A DNA stretch of 64,000 nucleotides from Linanthus parryae (lineage: Eukaryota; Streptophyta; Magnoliopsida; Ericales; Polemoniaceae): assembly GCA_023055425.1 (NCBI GenBank), contig JALGPY010000003.1, positions 77,599,491-77,663,490 of the forward strand. Reading direction: 5' to 3'. The notes under the pieces are model-generated. The model ran no database searches and was not told the origin of the DNA. It worked only from the letters and a program-made list of their open reading frames with translations. Of the stretch, positions 11,794-22,270 are shown in pieces (position 1 is the stretch's first letter; every line of letters starts with the position of its first letter). The position numbers were made by a program, and so were the translations under genes.

Positions 11794-12133
11794 CAGGGCC
11801 AGCCCTTCCACTAACCGATTTAGGCGGTCGCCTAGGGCCCAAATGTCGGGAAATGGCCCCTTCATCCGGTATGTAGTCAATATTTATGTATTAGATATTA
11901 AAAACATATCTACTACTACACATTTTACATTTAAGATACTTTAAAAAAAAAAAAAGTGTAGTACAACTACAAAGTTTAGGTAATTGAATAAAATGTGTCG
12001 GATTTTGTTTTCTTATAATCTTATTCTTTGGATTATACTTTTATATTGTACATTTTATCTCAAACAATAGTCCTCAAAATTCGCAGGGCCTTATTTTATA
12101 ATATAAGGCCCGAAAAGTATAGGGTCGGTCTTG
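11794..12133. mobile_element. hAT-type MITE (CAGGGCC ends)
   Basis: A 340-bp unit starts CAGGGCCAGCCCT and ends with the inverted form CAAGACCGACCCT (reverse complement). It is flanked by TTTTCGGA (11786-11793) and TTTTCAGA (12134-12141), an 8-bp duplication with one change. The subterminal GGCGGTCGCCTAGGGC is typical of a widespread plant hAT MITE group. No coding capacity. It lies 22 bp right of the hAT element end at 11771. Confidence 0.82.
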
Positions 12134-12228
12134 TTTTCAGAGATGCATGTTTGGTGGTGGAAGAAGGCAGCGGTCGTTGATCTTAACAATTAGGGTATTT
12201 GGCTTCCAAACAAGGGATCAGAAAACCA

Positions 12229-12550
12229 CCTTGTCTGTTCTCTCTCTATCTTTCATGTTTGACATTTTCTTTCGTAACATGGTCACTTTGACCCGATTAT
12301 CTGGATAGCAAGACGTTGTAATATATTTATAATTTTTTATGGTATTGTAGAGTAAAGTTTACTCAATAACACTTTACAAAATTTACCAATTTTTTTGCAT
12401 CATTTTATTAAGGTGCCTTTTACTAATCAAATCACCGAACTGAAGTTCAAAAAAAAAAATTCAAAAAAAAAAAAAAAAAATCACCGAACTGAAGCGACAC
12501 AGTAAATTGTGACAAAATGTAAACTTGAAAGATAGAGAGAACAAATGAAG
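12229..12550. mobile_element. MITE family 1 copy b
   Basis: Same family as 6813-7068: ends CTTGTCTGTTC and, in reverse complement, CTTCATTTGTTC; internal ATTGTAGAGTAAAGTTTACT; and a subterminal ATCACCGAACTGAAG, here duplicated with a poly-A run between the copies (12422-12500). The right flank is TA (12551-12552); the left flank is CA, probably a mutated TA. Confidence 0.78.
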
Positions 12551-13516
12551 TAGAAGGATGGACTGTGAAAGACACGAGGCCAAACCAAAAGCAGTCATCG
12601 ATGAACCCTCAGAGGCTTGGAACGCGAAATTCATTCGTTTTAGAGTTCAGATAAGCTTCAGCTTCAACTTTATGTGCTTTTTGGGTTTTGATTGATGGTA
12701 AGCCTAGTCTTTTGTGTTAGATTTAGCCTTCAATTATTTGACATATTTTGGGAGCATCCACGGAAATTGTTAGATTTAGCCTTCAATTATTTGACATATT
12801 TTGGGAGCATCCACGGAAATTGCACAGAAAAACTTTCAATCAGCTCATAAATTCAATTTGTGAGCATTGCAACCATCAATTTGCTTTATCTATAACTCTT
12901 TGCTTCTCTAAATTCTTATCCATCTTCTAGGCCTCACAGTAAATGACATCAAATCAATTTCGGCATAAATCAGTCTAAACATAGTTACAATCTTACAGAG
13001 GTGAAATCGAAACCAATCATAATGGCAGTACAGAGCTCTTTGTCATCTCCTTTCCAAAATCAAATGTGACCCATGTGGTGATGGGGTTGTGACTTATGGG
13101 TTTGTTGCAGATTTTCTTTTCGGATGTAGTTGAGGGAATTACCCATTTTTGGGTTTGGGGGTGGATTGGTTGTTAATTGCGGTACTGTGCGGGTTCCATG
13201 GAGGTTGGGTTTCGAGGATGCTCAAGATGATTGCCAAAATCTGGATTTGTAGTTAAACATATTACGGCGATGGGATGGAAATGGTGGTTGTAGTGGTGGA
13301 GATGGTGGTTGGAATCACAGTGTTCTTATTATTATTGAGTTGACAATTTTACCCTTACAAAATAAGACATCAATGTCAACTAACGCAATCATGCGTAACG
13401 AGACTAACATAAACTTCTATTTTTTACCTAGTTTCATTAAGATATTGCTTTTACAAATGGAGGTTGCAATCATCCAATTTTAAAACAGGAAAATGCAATC
13501 AGTGTATTATGACATA
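12551..13516. other. Intergenic, contains 53-bp tandem duplication
   Basis: No gene could be supported. The stretch holds an exact or nearly exact 53-bp tandem duplication (12716-12768 and 12769-12821) and G/T-rich text with scattered GGTGG motifs near 13260-13320. The short frame at 12748-12930 is created by the duplication and shows no known motif. Confidence 0.5.
12716..12821. repeat. 53-bp tandem duplication
   Basis: GTTAGATTTAGCCTTCAATT begins both copies (12716 and 12769) and CATCCACGGAAATTG ends both. The copies are adjacent and I saw no mismatch, which suggests a recent event. Confidence 0.85.
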
Positions 13517-14520
13517 CCACTCCGTCCCAGCTCTTACTACCCATTGTGGCTGGGCACGGGTTTTAAGAGTTGGGGCGGAAAGTCTATTTTACCCCTACCC
13601 TAGTTTGTAAATTACAACTGTACCACCCACCACCTACCTCCTCTGTTACAACCCTGTCATTACAACTCTGTCACAACCACCACCACCACCACCTACCAGC
13701 CACCACCAGCCACCATCAACACCACCATTAAGCCACCAGAAACAAGAACACAACCAAACACATCAAATTTAACCAATTATTTACCAAAAAATACAGATCT
13801 GACTAAAGATTTACATATCTCAAAAAAAATTACAGGAGGGAGTAGAAAAGAAGATGAAGAAGAGAGAGAGAGAACAGATCTGATAAAATTACAGGAGGGT
13901 CGCCCTCCACTGCTGTCGCCGCCGTCGTCCTCACTTGCGTCCTCACCGCCAAACACCGGCGTCCTTACCGTCGTCGTTGCCGTCATCTTCCACCAGGAAC
14001 GACCCCGTCGTCTCTTCGCCCGTCTCCACCATAACTATAGCCGAACCCTATTTACGGAAAAAAAATCAGAATCAGAAGAAGAAGAAGAAGAAGAAGAAGA
14101 AGAAGAAGAAGAAGAAACAGAGGCAAACACATCGAGAGAGAGAGAGAGAGAACAGATCTGGTACTTGGTCGCCCTCCACTGCTGCCGCCGCCGTCGTCCT
14201 CACCGCCACACACCGCCGTCGTCCTCACCGCCACACACCCCCGTCCTCACCCCCGTCCTCATCTCCATCTCTACCAGTGTCTATCTCTCTCCCTCCCTTT
14301 CTCTCTCTAATGTGTGGTGTTCTGAGTGATTTGGTGAGGATGAGAGGATAATATTTTGATGTAAGTGGGTGGGGTTGGGAATAGGAAAAGGAAGGTGGGG
14401 TATTACTGAAGAGGGTAAAATTGACATTTCAACAAATTAAGGTTACCCAAAATGGAAATGGGTAGAAAGAGTTGGGACAAACAAAAAAGGAAATGGGTAG
14501 AAAGAGTTGGGACGGAGTGG
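13517..14520. mobile_element. MITE family 2 copy a, about 1 kb, TA target site
   Basis: Flanked by TA (13515-13516 and 14521-14522). The 29-bp terminal inverted repeats begin CCACTCCGTCCCA and differ at two positions as read by eye. The right terminal motif is also duplicated internally at 14450-14478. The interior is CCACCA-rich, then holds a partial duplication (CGCCCTCCACTGCTG at 13899 and near 14170) and a (GAA)n run. No transposase; the TA duplication suggests a Tc1/mariner-type non-autonomous element. The open frames inside are low-complexity. Confidence 0.85.
14075..14116. repeat. (GAA)n microsatellite
   Basis: About 14 uninterrupted GAA units followed closely by a (GA)n run at 14134-14150, all inside MITE family 2 copy a. 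It produces a lysine run in one frame that should not be taken as coding. Confidence 0.95.
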
Positions 14521-14630
14521 TACTTTTTTCAAAAGAGGCTAAAATTGACCACACAATTTATTTAATTTTTAGGATAAATGTTAAAATGACCACTAAGAAG
14601 TGGGAATAGAGTTCATTTCATTCTTTTCGA

Positions 14631-15562
14631 TTAAACTAATGCAAAATCGGAGCATGTCTTTTTGTAGTATTGAGCCAAAGCGTGACCTGGAACATTCCCT
14701 TCTCTTCGAATGATTGGCAAGTCTGGAGGTTCTTCAAACCATGCAAAATCATAGCCAGTCATTTGGTAGTATTGAGCCAAAGCGTGACCTGGAACATTCC
14801 CTTCTCTTCGAATGAAAATTATCTTGGAGGGTTCAAACTTATTCATCGACTGCAGTAAGAGATCTATCTCTGTCTCCACATCTGTTATATCAGTAGGATC
14901 TCCACTTTCTTTGCGGCTCTTAAAAGCCTGACATCTCTCTATAAAATTACCTTTGTAGCTCCCATTCTTCTTGCTGTAGAGCCCATGTGATTGCAACTTT
15001 AACTTCAGAACATTTGACAGTCAAACACAGCCCCTAGCAGCAACCAAACCCTCATTCTCATCCCGAATAATAGCCCTAGCTCCAGAAGAACCGCTGTTAC
15101 ACACCCAGGAGCCATCAAAATTGACCTTAAGCCAAGTTGGGTCTAGCTTCTTCCCTTCCCCCGAGGCCTGTGAAGCAGTTGCGCCGATATCTCAGTATGC
15201 ACCTTCCTCATTACTTGAGTCCTGTCCAAAACCGCTTGGGCAATAATGCTCGGGGTTGTTGCGATATTGTTGAAATTTCAATTATTACGGACAATCCAAA
15301 GAGAATAGGGAGCTGAGAACACCATTTGAATAAAGTAGAATAGTACCCAGTCCTGAAAATTGCATTTAGTTGTTTAACAAATTCGGTTCCCATCAACATC
15401 TGCCACACAGCCTGCGCAACGCTGCACTATAAGAACACGTGGTTCACTGTTCTTCGAATATCCCACATGCTCCACAGCAGGTGTATGCTTTATACCTCTT
15501 TTTCGAAGATTGCAGGTTGTGGGAAGGGCGCCGTGCAGTCCCCGCCATACAATAAAGTTTAC
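14631..15562 (-). pseudogene. LINE-B ORF2 C-terminus: zf-RVT and RNase H
   Basis: From the right: VNFIVWRGLHGALPTTCNL and RKRGI at 15495-15562, then a broken VEHVGYSKNSEPRVL, form the zinc-binding RVT module. RNase H text follows at 14631-14996 (REGNVPGHALAQYY, the family's REGNxVAHALA block). The REGN block is present twice because of a 102-bp in-frame tandem duplication (14662-14712 and 14764-14814). RNase H removes the RNA strand after priming. The SIRE-type insertion begins at 15563, within the WR(A)CHGALPT module. Confidence 0.82.
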
Positions 15563-15655
15563 TGTAAGTTCAGCTTGTTTCAAAGGCTTGAAACAACTTG
15601 TCTGTCTCAAGGCCTTGAAACTATTTCACCATTCTCAGCTCTCTATTTCCAAAGA
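15563..15655 (+). repeat. 5' LTR remnant of the SIRE-type element
   Basis: The first part matches the start of the 3' LTR (TGTAAGTTCAGCTTGTTTCA) and then carries two CAAGGC(C/T)TTGAAA motifs. It breaks off at a short inverted repeat where integrase sequence begins. Confidence 0.8.
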
Positions 15656-15663
15656 GAATAGAG

Positions 15664-17937
15664 AGCTGAGAATGGTGTTGTTGAAAGAACGAACATGACT
15701 CTTGAAGAAATGTCAAGGAAAATGCTTCTAGAGAACAAGTTGAAAAAATCTTTGTGGCCTGAAGCTATGAACACCACCAACTATATACTTAACATGTGCT
15801 TGATTAGGCATATCCTGAAGAAGACACCTTATGATATTTTCAGAGGAAGAAAGTCAAATATCTCTTACATCAAACCTTTTGGTTGCACTTCTTCTGTTCA
15901 CAACAATGGTAAGGACAATCTTCGTAAGTTTGCTGCCTGAAGTGATGAATGTAATTTTCTTGGTTGTTCACTGACTAGCAAAGCTTATAGAATTTATAAA
16001 AAGAGAACCAAGCTTGTTGAAGAAAGCAATCCTGTTATTTTTGATGAAAGCTATGATGGTTCTTTGAGTGAAAGTTTTGTAGACTTGAATTTAAATAAGC
16101 ATGAGTCAGAGGATGAAGCAGAGCCTTCAAATGGTTCCAAGGAAAGCTTGCAAGAAAACAATAATAATTTCAAGGCCTTGAAGGAGTCTCAAAGCCTTGA
16201 AAATGAACCTCAAGAGAATCAATGTGAACAAGCCACTACTTCAAGTTCACAAAGACCTGAGAAGCTTCCTGCAGAACTCAAACCATGGACACCAAGGAAA
16301 AGATTCAGATATCTTTCATCTCATTCAGTTGACAACATTATATCTAATCCATCCACTGGTACACAGACAAGATCACAGTTGAAGAACCTATGTGCTTTCA
16401 ACGCTTTTGTCTCTCTTATGGAGCCTAAGAATGTGAAAGAAGCATTAAAAGAAGCAGACTGGATCATTGCAATGCAAAGTGAACTCAATGAATTTGAGAG
16501 GAACAAGATATGGAATCTAGTTCCACCCCCAAAAGATCAGTCTGTCATTGGTACAAGATGGGTATTCAAAAACAAGTTAGATGAGAATGATATGGTAATC
16601 AGAAACAAAGCAAGACTTGTAGCTCAAGACTACAACTAGGAAGAAGGTATTGATTATGAGGATATTATTTCTCCAGTTGCAAGATTAGAAGCAATTAGAA
16701 TGTTACTTGCAGTTTCATCTCACAAAAATATGAAACTTTTTCAAATTGATGTGAAATTTGCCTTTCTAAATGGATATTTGCAAGAGGGAGTCTATGTTGC
16801 TCAACCTCTTGGTTTTGAAAATAATGAGTTTCCAGATCATGTTTACAAACTTAACAAAGCTCGTTATGGTTTGAAACAAGCACCAAGGGCTTGGTATGAA
16901 AGACTGTCAAAGTTTCTACTTGAAAATGATTTCAAAAGAGGATTAGTAGATAAAACCCCTTTCATAAAGACTTATGAGAAAGATATTCTAGTAGTTCAAG
17001 TATATGTTGATGATATTCTATTTGGAGCTACTAATGATTCTCTTCGTAAAGATTTCTCATGTCTTATGAGCAGGGAATTTGAAATGAGTTTGATGGGAGA
17101 GCTCAACTTCTTTCTTAGACTTCATATACATCAGATGAAGAAAGGAATCATTCTGCATCAAAACAAGTATACCAAGGACTAGTTAAGAAAGTACAATATG
17201 TCTCAGTCCAAGTTAGTAAAAACCCGTATGATCTCTACATTGTCATTAGATAAAGATAAACTGGTAAGAGTGTTCTTGTGAAACAATACAAAGGTATGAT
17301 TGAATCATTTCTATATCTCACTGCAAGTAGGCCATTTATCATGTTTAGTGTTTTATGTGTGCTAGATTTCAAGCTGGTCCTAAAGAATCACACTTGGTTG
17401 CTGTCAAAAGAATATTCATATATCTCAATGGTACCAAAGACTTATGGCTTTGTTATCCTAAAAAATCTAATTTCTCTTTGTGTGGTTATTTAGATGCTGA
17501 CTTTTCAGGTTACAAAGTGGATAAAAAAGCACATCAGGGTGTTGCCGATTGCTTGGAACATCACTAATCAGATGGCATTCAAAGAAGCAAAATTTTGTAG
17601 CCCAATCAACAGCAGAAGCTGAATACATAGCAGCTAGAGCTTGATGTTCCCAAGTACAATGAATAGCTCAGCAAATAAGAGATCTTGGATTTGACTTCAG
17701 AGATATACCTATCAAATGTGATAACCTGATTTCAATATCAATTACAAAGAATCCATTCAGCACTCAAGGGCCAAACACATAGATGTTAGAAATCACTTCA
17801 CGAGAGATCATGCTGAGAAAGGTGATGTTATTCTTGATTTTGTGCCTACTAACATGCAATTGGTAGATATCTTCACTAAACCACTGCCAAAGGAAGATTC
17901 TCAGCCCTGAGATTAGAATTGGGCATTCTAAATAAAG
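15664..17937 (+). pseudogene. SIRE-type pol: integrase end, RT, RNase H
   Basis: The integrase end starts at NGVVERTN (15673) and runs through WPEAMNTTNYILN. RT blocks are WIIAMQSELNEFERNKIWNL (16460-16520), IGTRWVFKNK, RLVAQDYN, FQIDVKFAFLNGYL (FQMDVKSAFLNG in active copies), LKQAPRAWYERL and an intact catalytic VYVDDILFGAT (17001-17035). RNase H blocks are DADFSGY (17495) and FTKPLPKED near 17875. In-frame stops occur at about 15938, 16637 and 17180 and more follow. Catalytic RT aspartates are kept, so decay is younger than in the copia element at 1-4631. It would have supplied integration and reverse transcription. Confidence 0.88.
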
Positions 17938-18386
17938 AAGCATTAGTTTAGAGGGACTATCAGGTAAGCAATTGGGTAAGTGTTATGTGTTTCAAAGTTT
18001 TGAATATATTTTCAAAGACTTACAAATTGTTTTAAGGACTTGATTTTATCTGCTTCAGCTGTATAGCTTTTCAAGGCCTTGAATTTTTTCCGAAGCCTTG
18101 AAAATAAGTATGTATAATGTTTAGTCAATAACCTGGATCTTCAATATTGGGTGCTATCTCTGTAGATAATTTCTCAATATTGTTTTTACTTTTGAAAATT
18201 AGTATTATTTTATTTCCATTCCCACGTCACACACACACAATTTTGAATTTAACTGATTCTGCACATCTTTAAAGATTTGGAAATCTTCTGTTTCCTTTTC
18301 AATCTCAAACTCTTAATATTTATCTCCCTTATTCTTTCTCACTCTTTTATCAATCCTGCCTCTCTTTTCTACACCCTCAAACCCTG

Positions 18387-18885
18387 ATGAGCACGAGAAG
18401 AACTTTTGATAGAATCAAGATGGCTGGAGGTTCAAATAAAGAATCTGAAAAGGAAAGGAAGACTATAGGGGAATAGGTTCAAACTCTCAGTGATGATTCA
18501 AGTTCAAGACACCCAAGTGCAGAGAAGGCCCGTTCTCCTCCAAAGAGAAGATCAAGAAGTATCTGACTCCAACTTCTACAATGAAGAAGAAGATAGATCA
18601 ATCTGCTCTAGAGGAACAACTAGAGGAACAGATTGCCAGTCCTAAGAAGGTGAAGAAGAAGAAGCCTACAAAAGCTGAAAAATGAAAAGGAAAAGTAACA
18701 GAGGAAGAACTAGAAAAGAGCATTGGAAAGGAACTGCAGATCTACTCGGAGAAGCAACAATCTCCTGGTGGTTGCTGATGTTGATGATGAAGCTGCTAGA
18801 AGAACAAAACGATGATGAGGATGTTGAAGAAGACTGTGGCGAAGAAGATGCAGAGCCAAAGGGATATGGAGATCCAACCCCCTAA
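18387..18885 (+). pseudogene. SIRE downstream reading frame (env-like region)
   Basis: An ATG at 18387 opens MSTRRTFDRIKMAGG, stopped at 18474. Charged, Lys/Glu/Ser-rich text continues in other frames to about 18885 (the longest open part is 18682-18885, very acidic at its end). SIRE-lineage elements carry an extra frame between RNase H and the 3' LTR that has been called envelope-like; its role is unproven. I see no signal peptide or membrane segment here, so the label is by position only. Confidence 0.55.
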
Positions 18886-19265
18886 TTCTTGCCTCTTCTT
18901 TATATCTTTTTCAAGGCCTTGAATTCCTTTTCAAAGTCTTGAAAAAATCTGCTTTCAAAACTTCTATTTTTGCTTTTAGTTTTCCAAACTTTTATCCAAC
19001 ATTTTCTCATTCTTTTTTAATGAAAGTAAAAAAGGGGGAAAATACTTAGATTTTATTTGGATATTTGGTACTTTTTAGATGGCTTAGAGATCTGGTTTAG
19101 ATCAGTAGGATTTGCTGGATTTTGCTGCTTAATAAGTTGGATTATTTTGGATATTTTGTGTTTCAGTTTATCATCATAGTTACCCTGCTATGCTCTAATG
19201 AATATTTTTTGTAGAGACTTGGTCCTTAAGAGGATTATGGTTTTATCTTTCATCAAGGGGGAGAT

Positions 19266-20441
19266 TGTAAGTTCAGCTTGTTTCAACTGTTTGAAATATA
19301 CAGTACAATATACAGCATAAAATATGGGGAGCTTTTGATTTTAATCTGAATCCTAAACCCCTATGCTTGGTTATGTGTTATTTGATGATGAAACAAACCA
19401 TTTTGATATTCTAAATTGTTGCTAATCCATGTGTTTGAACAAGTTTTTGTAGGGAAAATTTGTTACCTATTTTGCAGGGACAATTTCCTAAATTGTGTTC
19501 TTGCAGGAAAGGAAACCGGATTGTTAGATTGATTCTGTGATTAAGCAAACATGTATGGACCTTCCTAACATACTCAGATACAAGATCTAGTCAATATCTT
19601 TTATGATATTGACCAACTAGCCGTTGGGAAGAGTTGTTAGACAAGTCAATATTTGCAGAAGATTTTTAGGAAGTTTGTTATGAGAAGATCTTGAAGATCT
19701 GCTATACAAACTATCTGCGTAAGAGGGAATGACTGAAGAGTATGAGATAGAGACACGAACGCAGAGACTCATACATTCTTCAGATTTCACAAGCAACACA
19801 GAAGGAGATTCAACTCACTCAATCCACTCTTCAGATGAACAGTGCACATTCAACTTGTTCATCAGTTCCTAGTGTTCTTCTTTCTGATCTATACTTGTAT
19901 ATCATTTAGATAATACTTGGTAAATATTATTCTCGTAAGTTGTTCAAAGTGAAAAATAGAGAATTAATGTTGAATTGGTTAGCTAGAGCATGTACTAGAT
20001 AGGTTAGTGAGAACCACAAGTTGTAAGAAAGTAAGGGAACTCTGTGTGCTTGAGATCTACGGCTTAGATTTTGATTAATAAAAATTTAATTGAAAATCCT
20101 GCAGGGATCAAATTCCTAAGGTAGAGATGTCAAAGTGGACTGAACTCTTTAAATCTCTGTCTATTGCACTTATCTTGTTGTTATTTACTTAGCTTATTTG
20201 CTGTGCAAAACAGGTTTTGAGCTCAAGGGTTTGAAAGGCATTTCAAGGCCTTGAAACCTCTCAGCATTCTTTTCGTTAACTGTTTTGACTCTAAGGACTT
20301 GAAACTCATTTCAAGGCCTTGAAATACTCACTGTTTTACACAAATCTCTTTGAAACCACTCTTTTAGCAAAAGTTGCAAAAGTTGACATACTCTATTCAC
20401 CCCGTCCCTTCTAGAGTATTGATCCTGCATTACTACCTACA
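19266..20441 (+). repeat. 3' LTR of the SIRE-type element
   Basis: Preceded by the polypurine tract AAGGGGGAGAT, it begins TGTAAGTTCAGC and ends ACTACCTACA. Several TTTCAAGGCCTTGAAA-type palindromes lie near its right end (20240-20345). The interrupted solo LTR at 34050-43324 aligns with it along its length (shared blocks GTACTAGATAGGTTAG, GAGATCTA, TTGCAAAA, CATACTCTATT). Confidence 0.88.
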
Positions 20442-20445
20442 TTAC

Positions 20446-21790
20446 TGTCTTTCAATTACTTTATTCAGTATCTTAACTTCCTAGAGTTTTGTAGATATGC
20501 TACTTGATGCAGAAGTTGAATTCATGTCTAGGGGAGCCAAAACATTAATCTATGTAGCTATTTTATACCCTGAACAGACTGTATACTACCATCTTCCGTT
20601 TCAACCCATACACGCCGGTCTAGTTTCTTCACCACAGGGAGACTCGACTGTTTGACCACTACTCGATCAACTTCCCACACTAAACTATTAATTTCTTCTC
20701 ATCCCATTGATTGAATCTTTCTTGCATAAGATCACTTACACATAGATCACTATTTGGGTGGGGGGGAGGATGGTGACTGTTTTACATGAATTCGTGTTCA
20801 GCAGCCATTTTTCTTGAAGTCTTATACTACGACCGTCACCAATTTTCCAGCGCAAGCCTCTTCGGCGCACCACCTTCCCTGCCATGATGCCTCGCCACGC
20901 GTAGGAGGGAGCGTAACCGAGCTCTGCTTCCTTGAATTCCAGCGTAGTAAAGTATTTAGCTTTCAAAGCGTATCTCTATTTAGCATCAGCCTCCAACCTT
21001 GCTTTGCTAGCATTGTGAGGTTGAATTCTTTGAGATATTTGAACAAAAGTCCCTATATTTCCTTGGTTTCTTGAAGTTTGTTCCACAATATCCATCTAAT
21101 ACCTCGGTCAGTTGTGCTTTTGCTCCACCAGAAATGCCTGATCAACATTTCTATCATTTCACAAATCCCATCTGGTAGTTTGAAATATGACTTAGTGTAA
21201 GTGGGAAGATTCTAAGCCACTTCTTTAATCATTACCTACTTCTCAGCCACTGACAAATTTATCTCTTCCACCCCTTTAGCTTTCTTGCCAGTCTTTCAAT
21301 TAGCTTATTGAAAGTGACCATTTTGTTCGTACCATCGTTATAAGCCCTAGATACTGATGAAGCTAGGTTACTTCAAGAATTTATGTTGCAAGGAGCACAC
21401 TGTTTGTGGCCTCTTTGGTGACATTAGATGAGAATACCACTGCTGATTTGACCAGATTTATGTGCTGACCTGAAGCTTTCTCATAAGAGTCCAACAACTG
21501 CATAAGGATATTTATGTTCTCAGTGTCTGCCTGCGTGAAAAACATAGAATCGTTTGCAAAAAATAAGTTAGAGAAAACTGATCATCCCTATGAAGTTGTC
21601 ACCCCACCCAGTCTACCTTCCTCAACAATACTAGTAACTGCTCGCGACAACATGTCACTGCAAAGCAAAAATAGGTATGGTGATATGGGGAAACCGTGAC
21701 GCAACCCCCTTTCTGGAGTGATGTGCCCTGTGGGTCCGTCGTTTCTCAATACCGAGTAAATAACGAACGTGACATACCTCATAATCAATA
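20446..21790 (-). pseudogene. LINE-B ORF2 reverse transcriptase part
   Basis: From the right: RGLRHGFPISPYLFLLCSDM (21660-21720, the GLRQGDPLSPYLF block), then LFFANDSMFF near 21545-21575, where the catalytic FADD reads FAND. Next is SGQHINLVKSAVVFSS, the thumb-linked region, and the block ELGYAPSYAWRGIMAG with GLRWKIGDGRSI (20790-20920). The loss of the first catalytic aspartate and many stops mark it as dead. Sequence 20446-20735 is weakly similar to the linker before zf-RVT. Confidence 0.84.
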
Positions 21791-22034
21791 AGCATAAGTG
21801 GGGGCCGGACCCGAGGTGAGAAGCTATTTTAATAATGTAAGAATTAAAACCCTTTCATGAATTACTCAAAGAGACTTGATAGACATATTTTGCGATATTG
21901 TAACTTTTAATTCTAGTGTTTTGGTTTAATATGCTCACACCAAATACTTTATTAGAAGTTTGAAGCATGTACACTAATTGAGTTTTGAGCATAAAGGCAC
22001 CTTTTTCTATGGATAATAGAATCTAAGTGGGGAT
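21791..22034. other. Possible internal tail of a decayed copia element
   Basis: A-rich sequence ending in TCTAAGTGGGGAT, which resembles a polypurine tract immediately before the LTR-like unit at 22035. No coding domain recognised. Confidence 0.3.
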
Positions 22035-22270
22035 TGTTGAGATAAATTTTAATAAATTTTGTCCTTTTTGTGTTAGATGCTTTGAAAATTATTTTTATTT
22101 GAGATTTCATGTTATAAGAGAAAATTGTTTGACTGGACAACTATTTTCATTAAGAGTATTTGTCGGTTATAAATAGACTCATCTGTACGATTGATCAATT
22201 TGTTTTTAAATGCTGAGATGTTATATTGTTATATCATTACTTTCTTAGACTAGTTGTCCAAAATCTTACA
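22035..22270 (+). repeat. Short LTR-like unit
   Basis: A 236-bp stretch has TGTTGAGATA...AAATCTTACA termini, is preceded by a purine tract (AAGTGGGGAT) and contains a TATA-like GGTTATAAATAGACTC (22165-22180). These are the features of a small copia 3' LTR. There is no second copy in the window, so the call rests on termini and context only. Confidence 0.45.

Larger units (their letters stand above)
15563..20441 (+). mobile_element. SIRE-type Ty1/copia element, 5' deleted
   Basis: It starts with the LTR terminus TGTAAGTTCAGCTTG (15563) and ends with the complete 3' LTR at 20441. The order is LTR remnant, integrase C-terminus, RT, RNase H, a separate downstream reading frame, polypurine tract and 3' LTR, which is the SIRE/Maximus plan. 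Most of the 5' LTR, the leader, gag, protease and the integrase core are deleted. TTAC flanks both ends (15559-15562 and 20442-20445), a 4-bp match where copia normally makes 5. The motif TTTCAAGGCCTTGAAA recurs in the LTR and in the 3' untranslated parts. Confidence 0.87.
14600..21790 (-). mobile_element. L1-type LINE (LINE-B), split by a SIRE-type element
   Basis: On the minus strand, reverse transcriptase (21790 to about 20736) is followed, beyond the 4.9-kb insertion 15563-20441, by the zf-RVT region (15374-15562) and RNase H (14631-15200). The order and orientation are those of one L1 element, so the two blocks are halves of a single copy. ORF1 and the endonuclease are missing: the 5' end is cut near 21790. 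Frequent stops show it is dead. It resembles LINE-A (same NPSYAWHN / APSYAWRG block). Confidence 0.87.

Noticed and set aside
12980..13130. A short start-like frame (ATGGCAGTACAG near 13021) that looked like a transit peptide
   Set aside because: It stops after about 15 codons, and no downstream exon could be supported.
13935..14351. A 138-codon open frame with a lysine run
   Set aside because: It is created by the (GAA)n microsatellite and CCACC-rich text inside MITE family 2; no domain is recognisable.
18387..18885. A true retroviral envelope gene in the SIRE-type element
   Set aside because: No signal peptide, cleavage site or membrane segment is visible; only the position fits.
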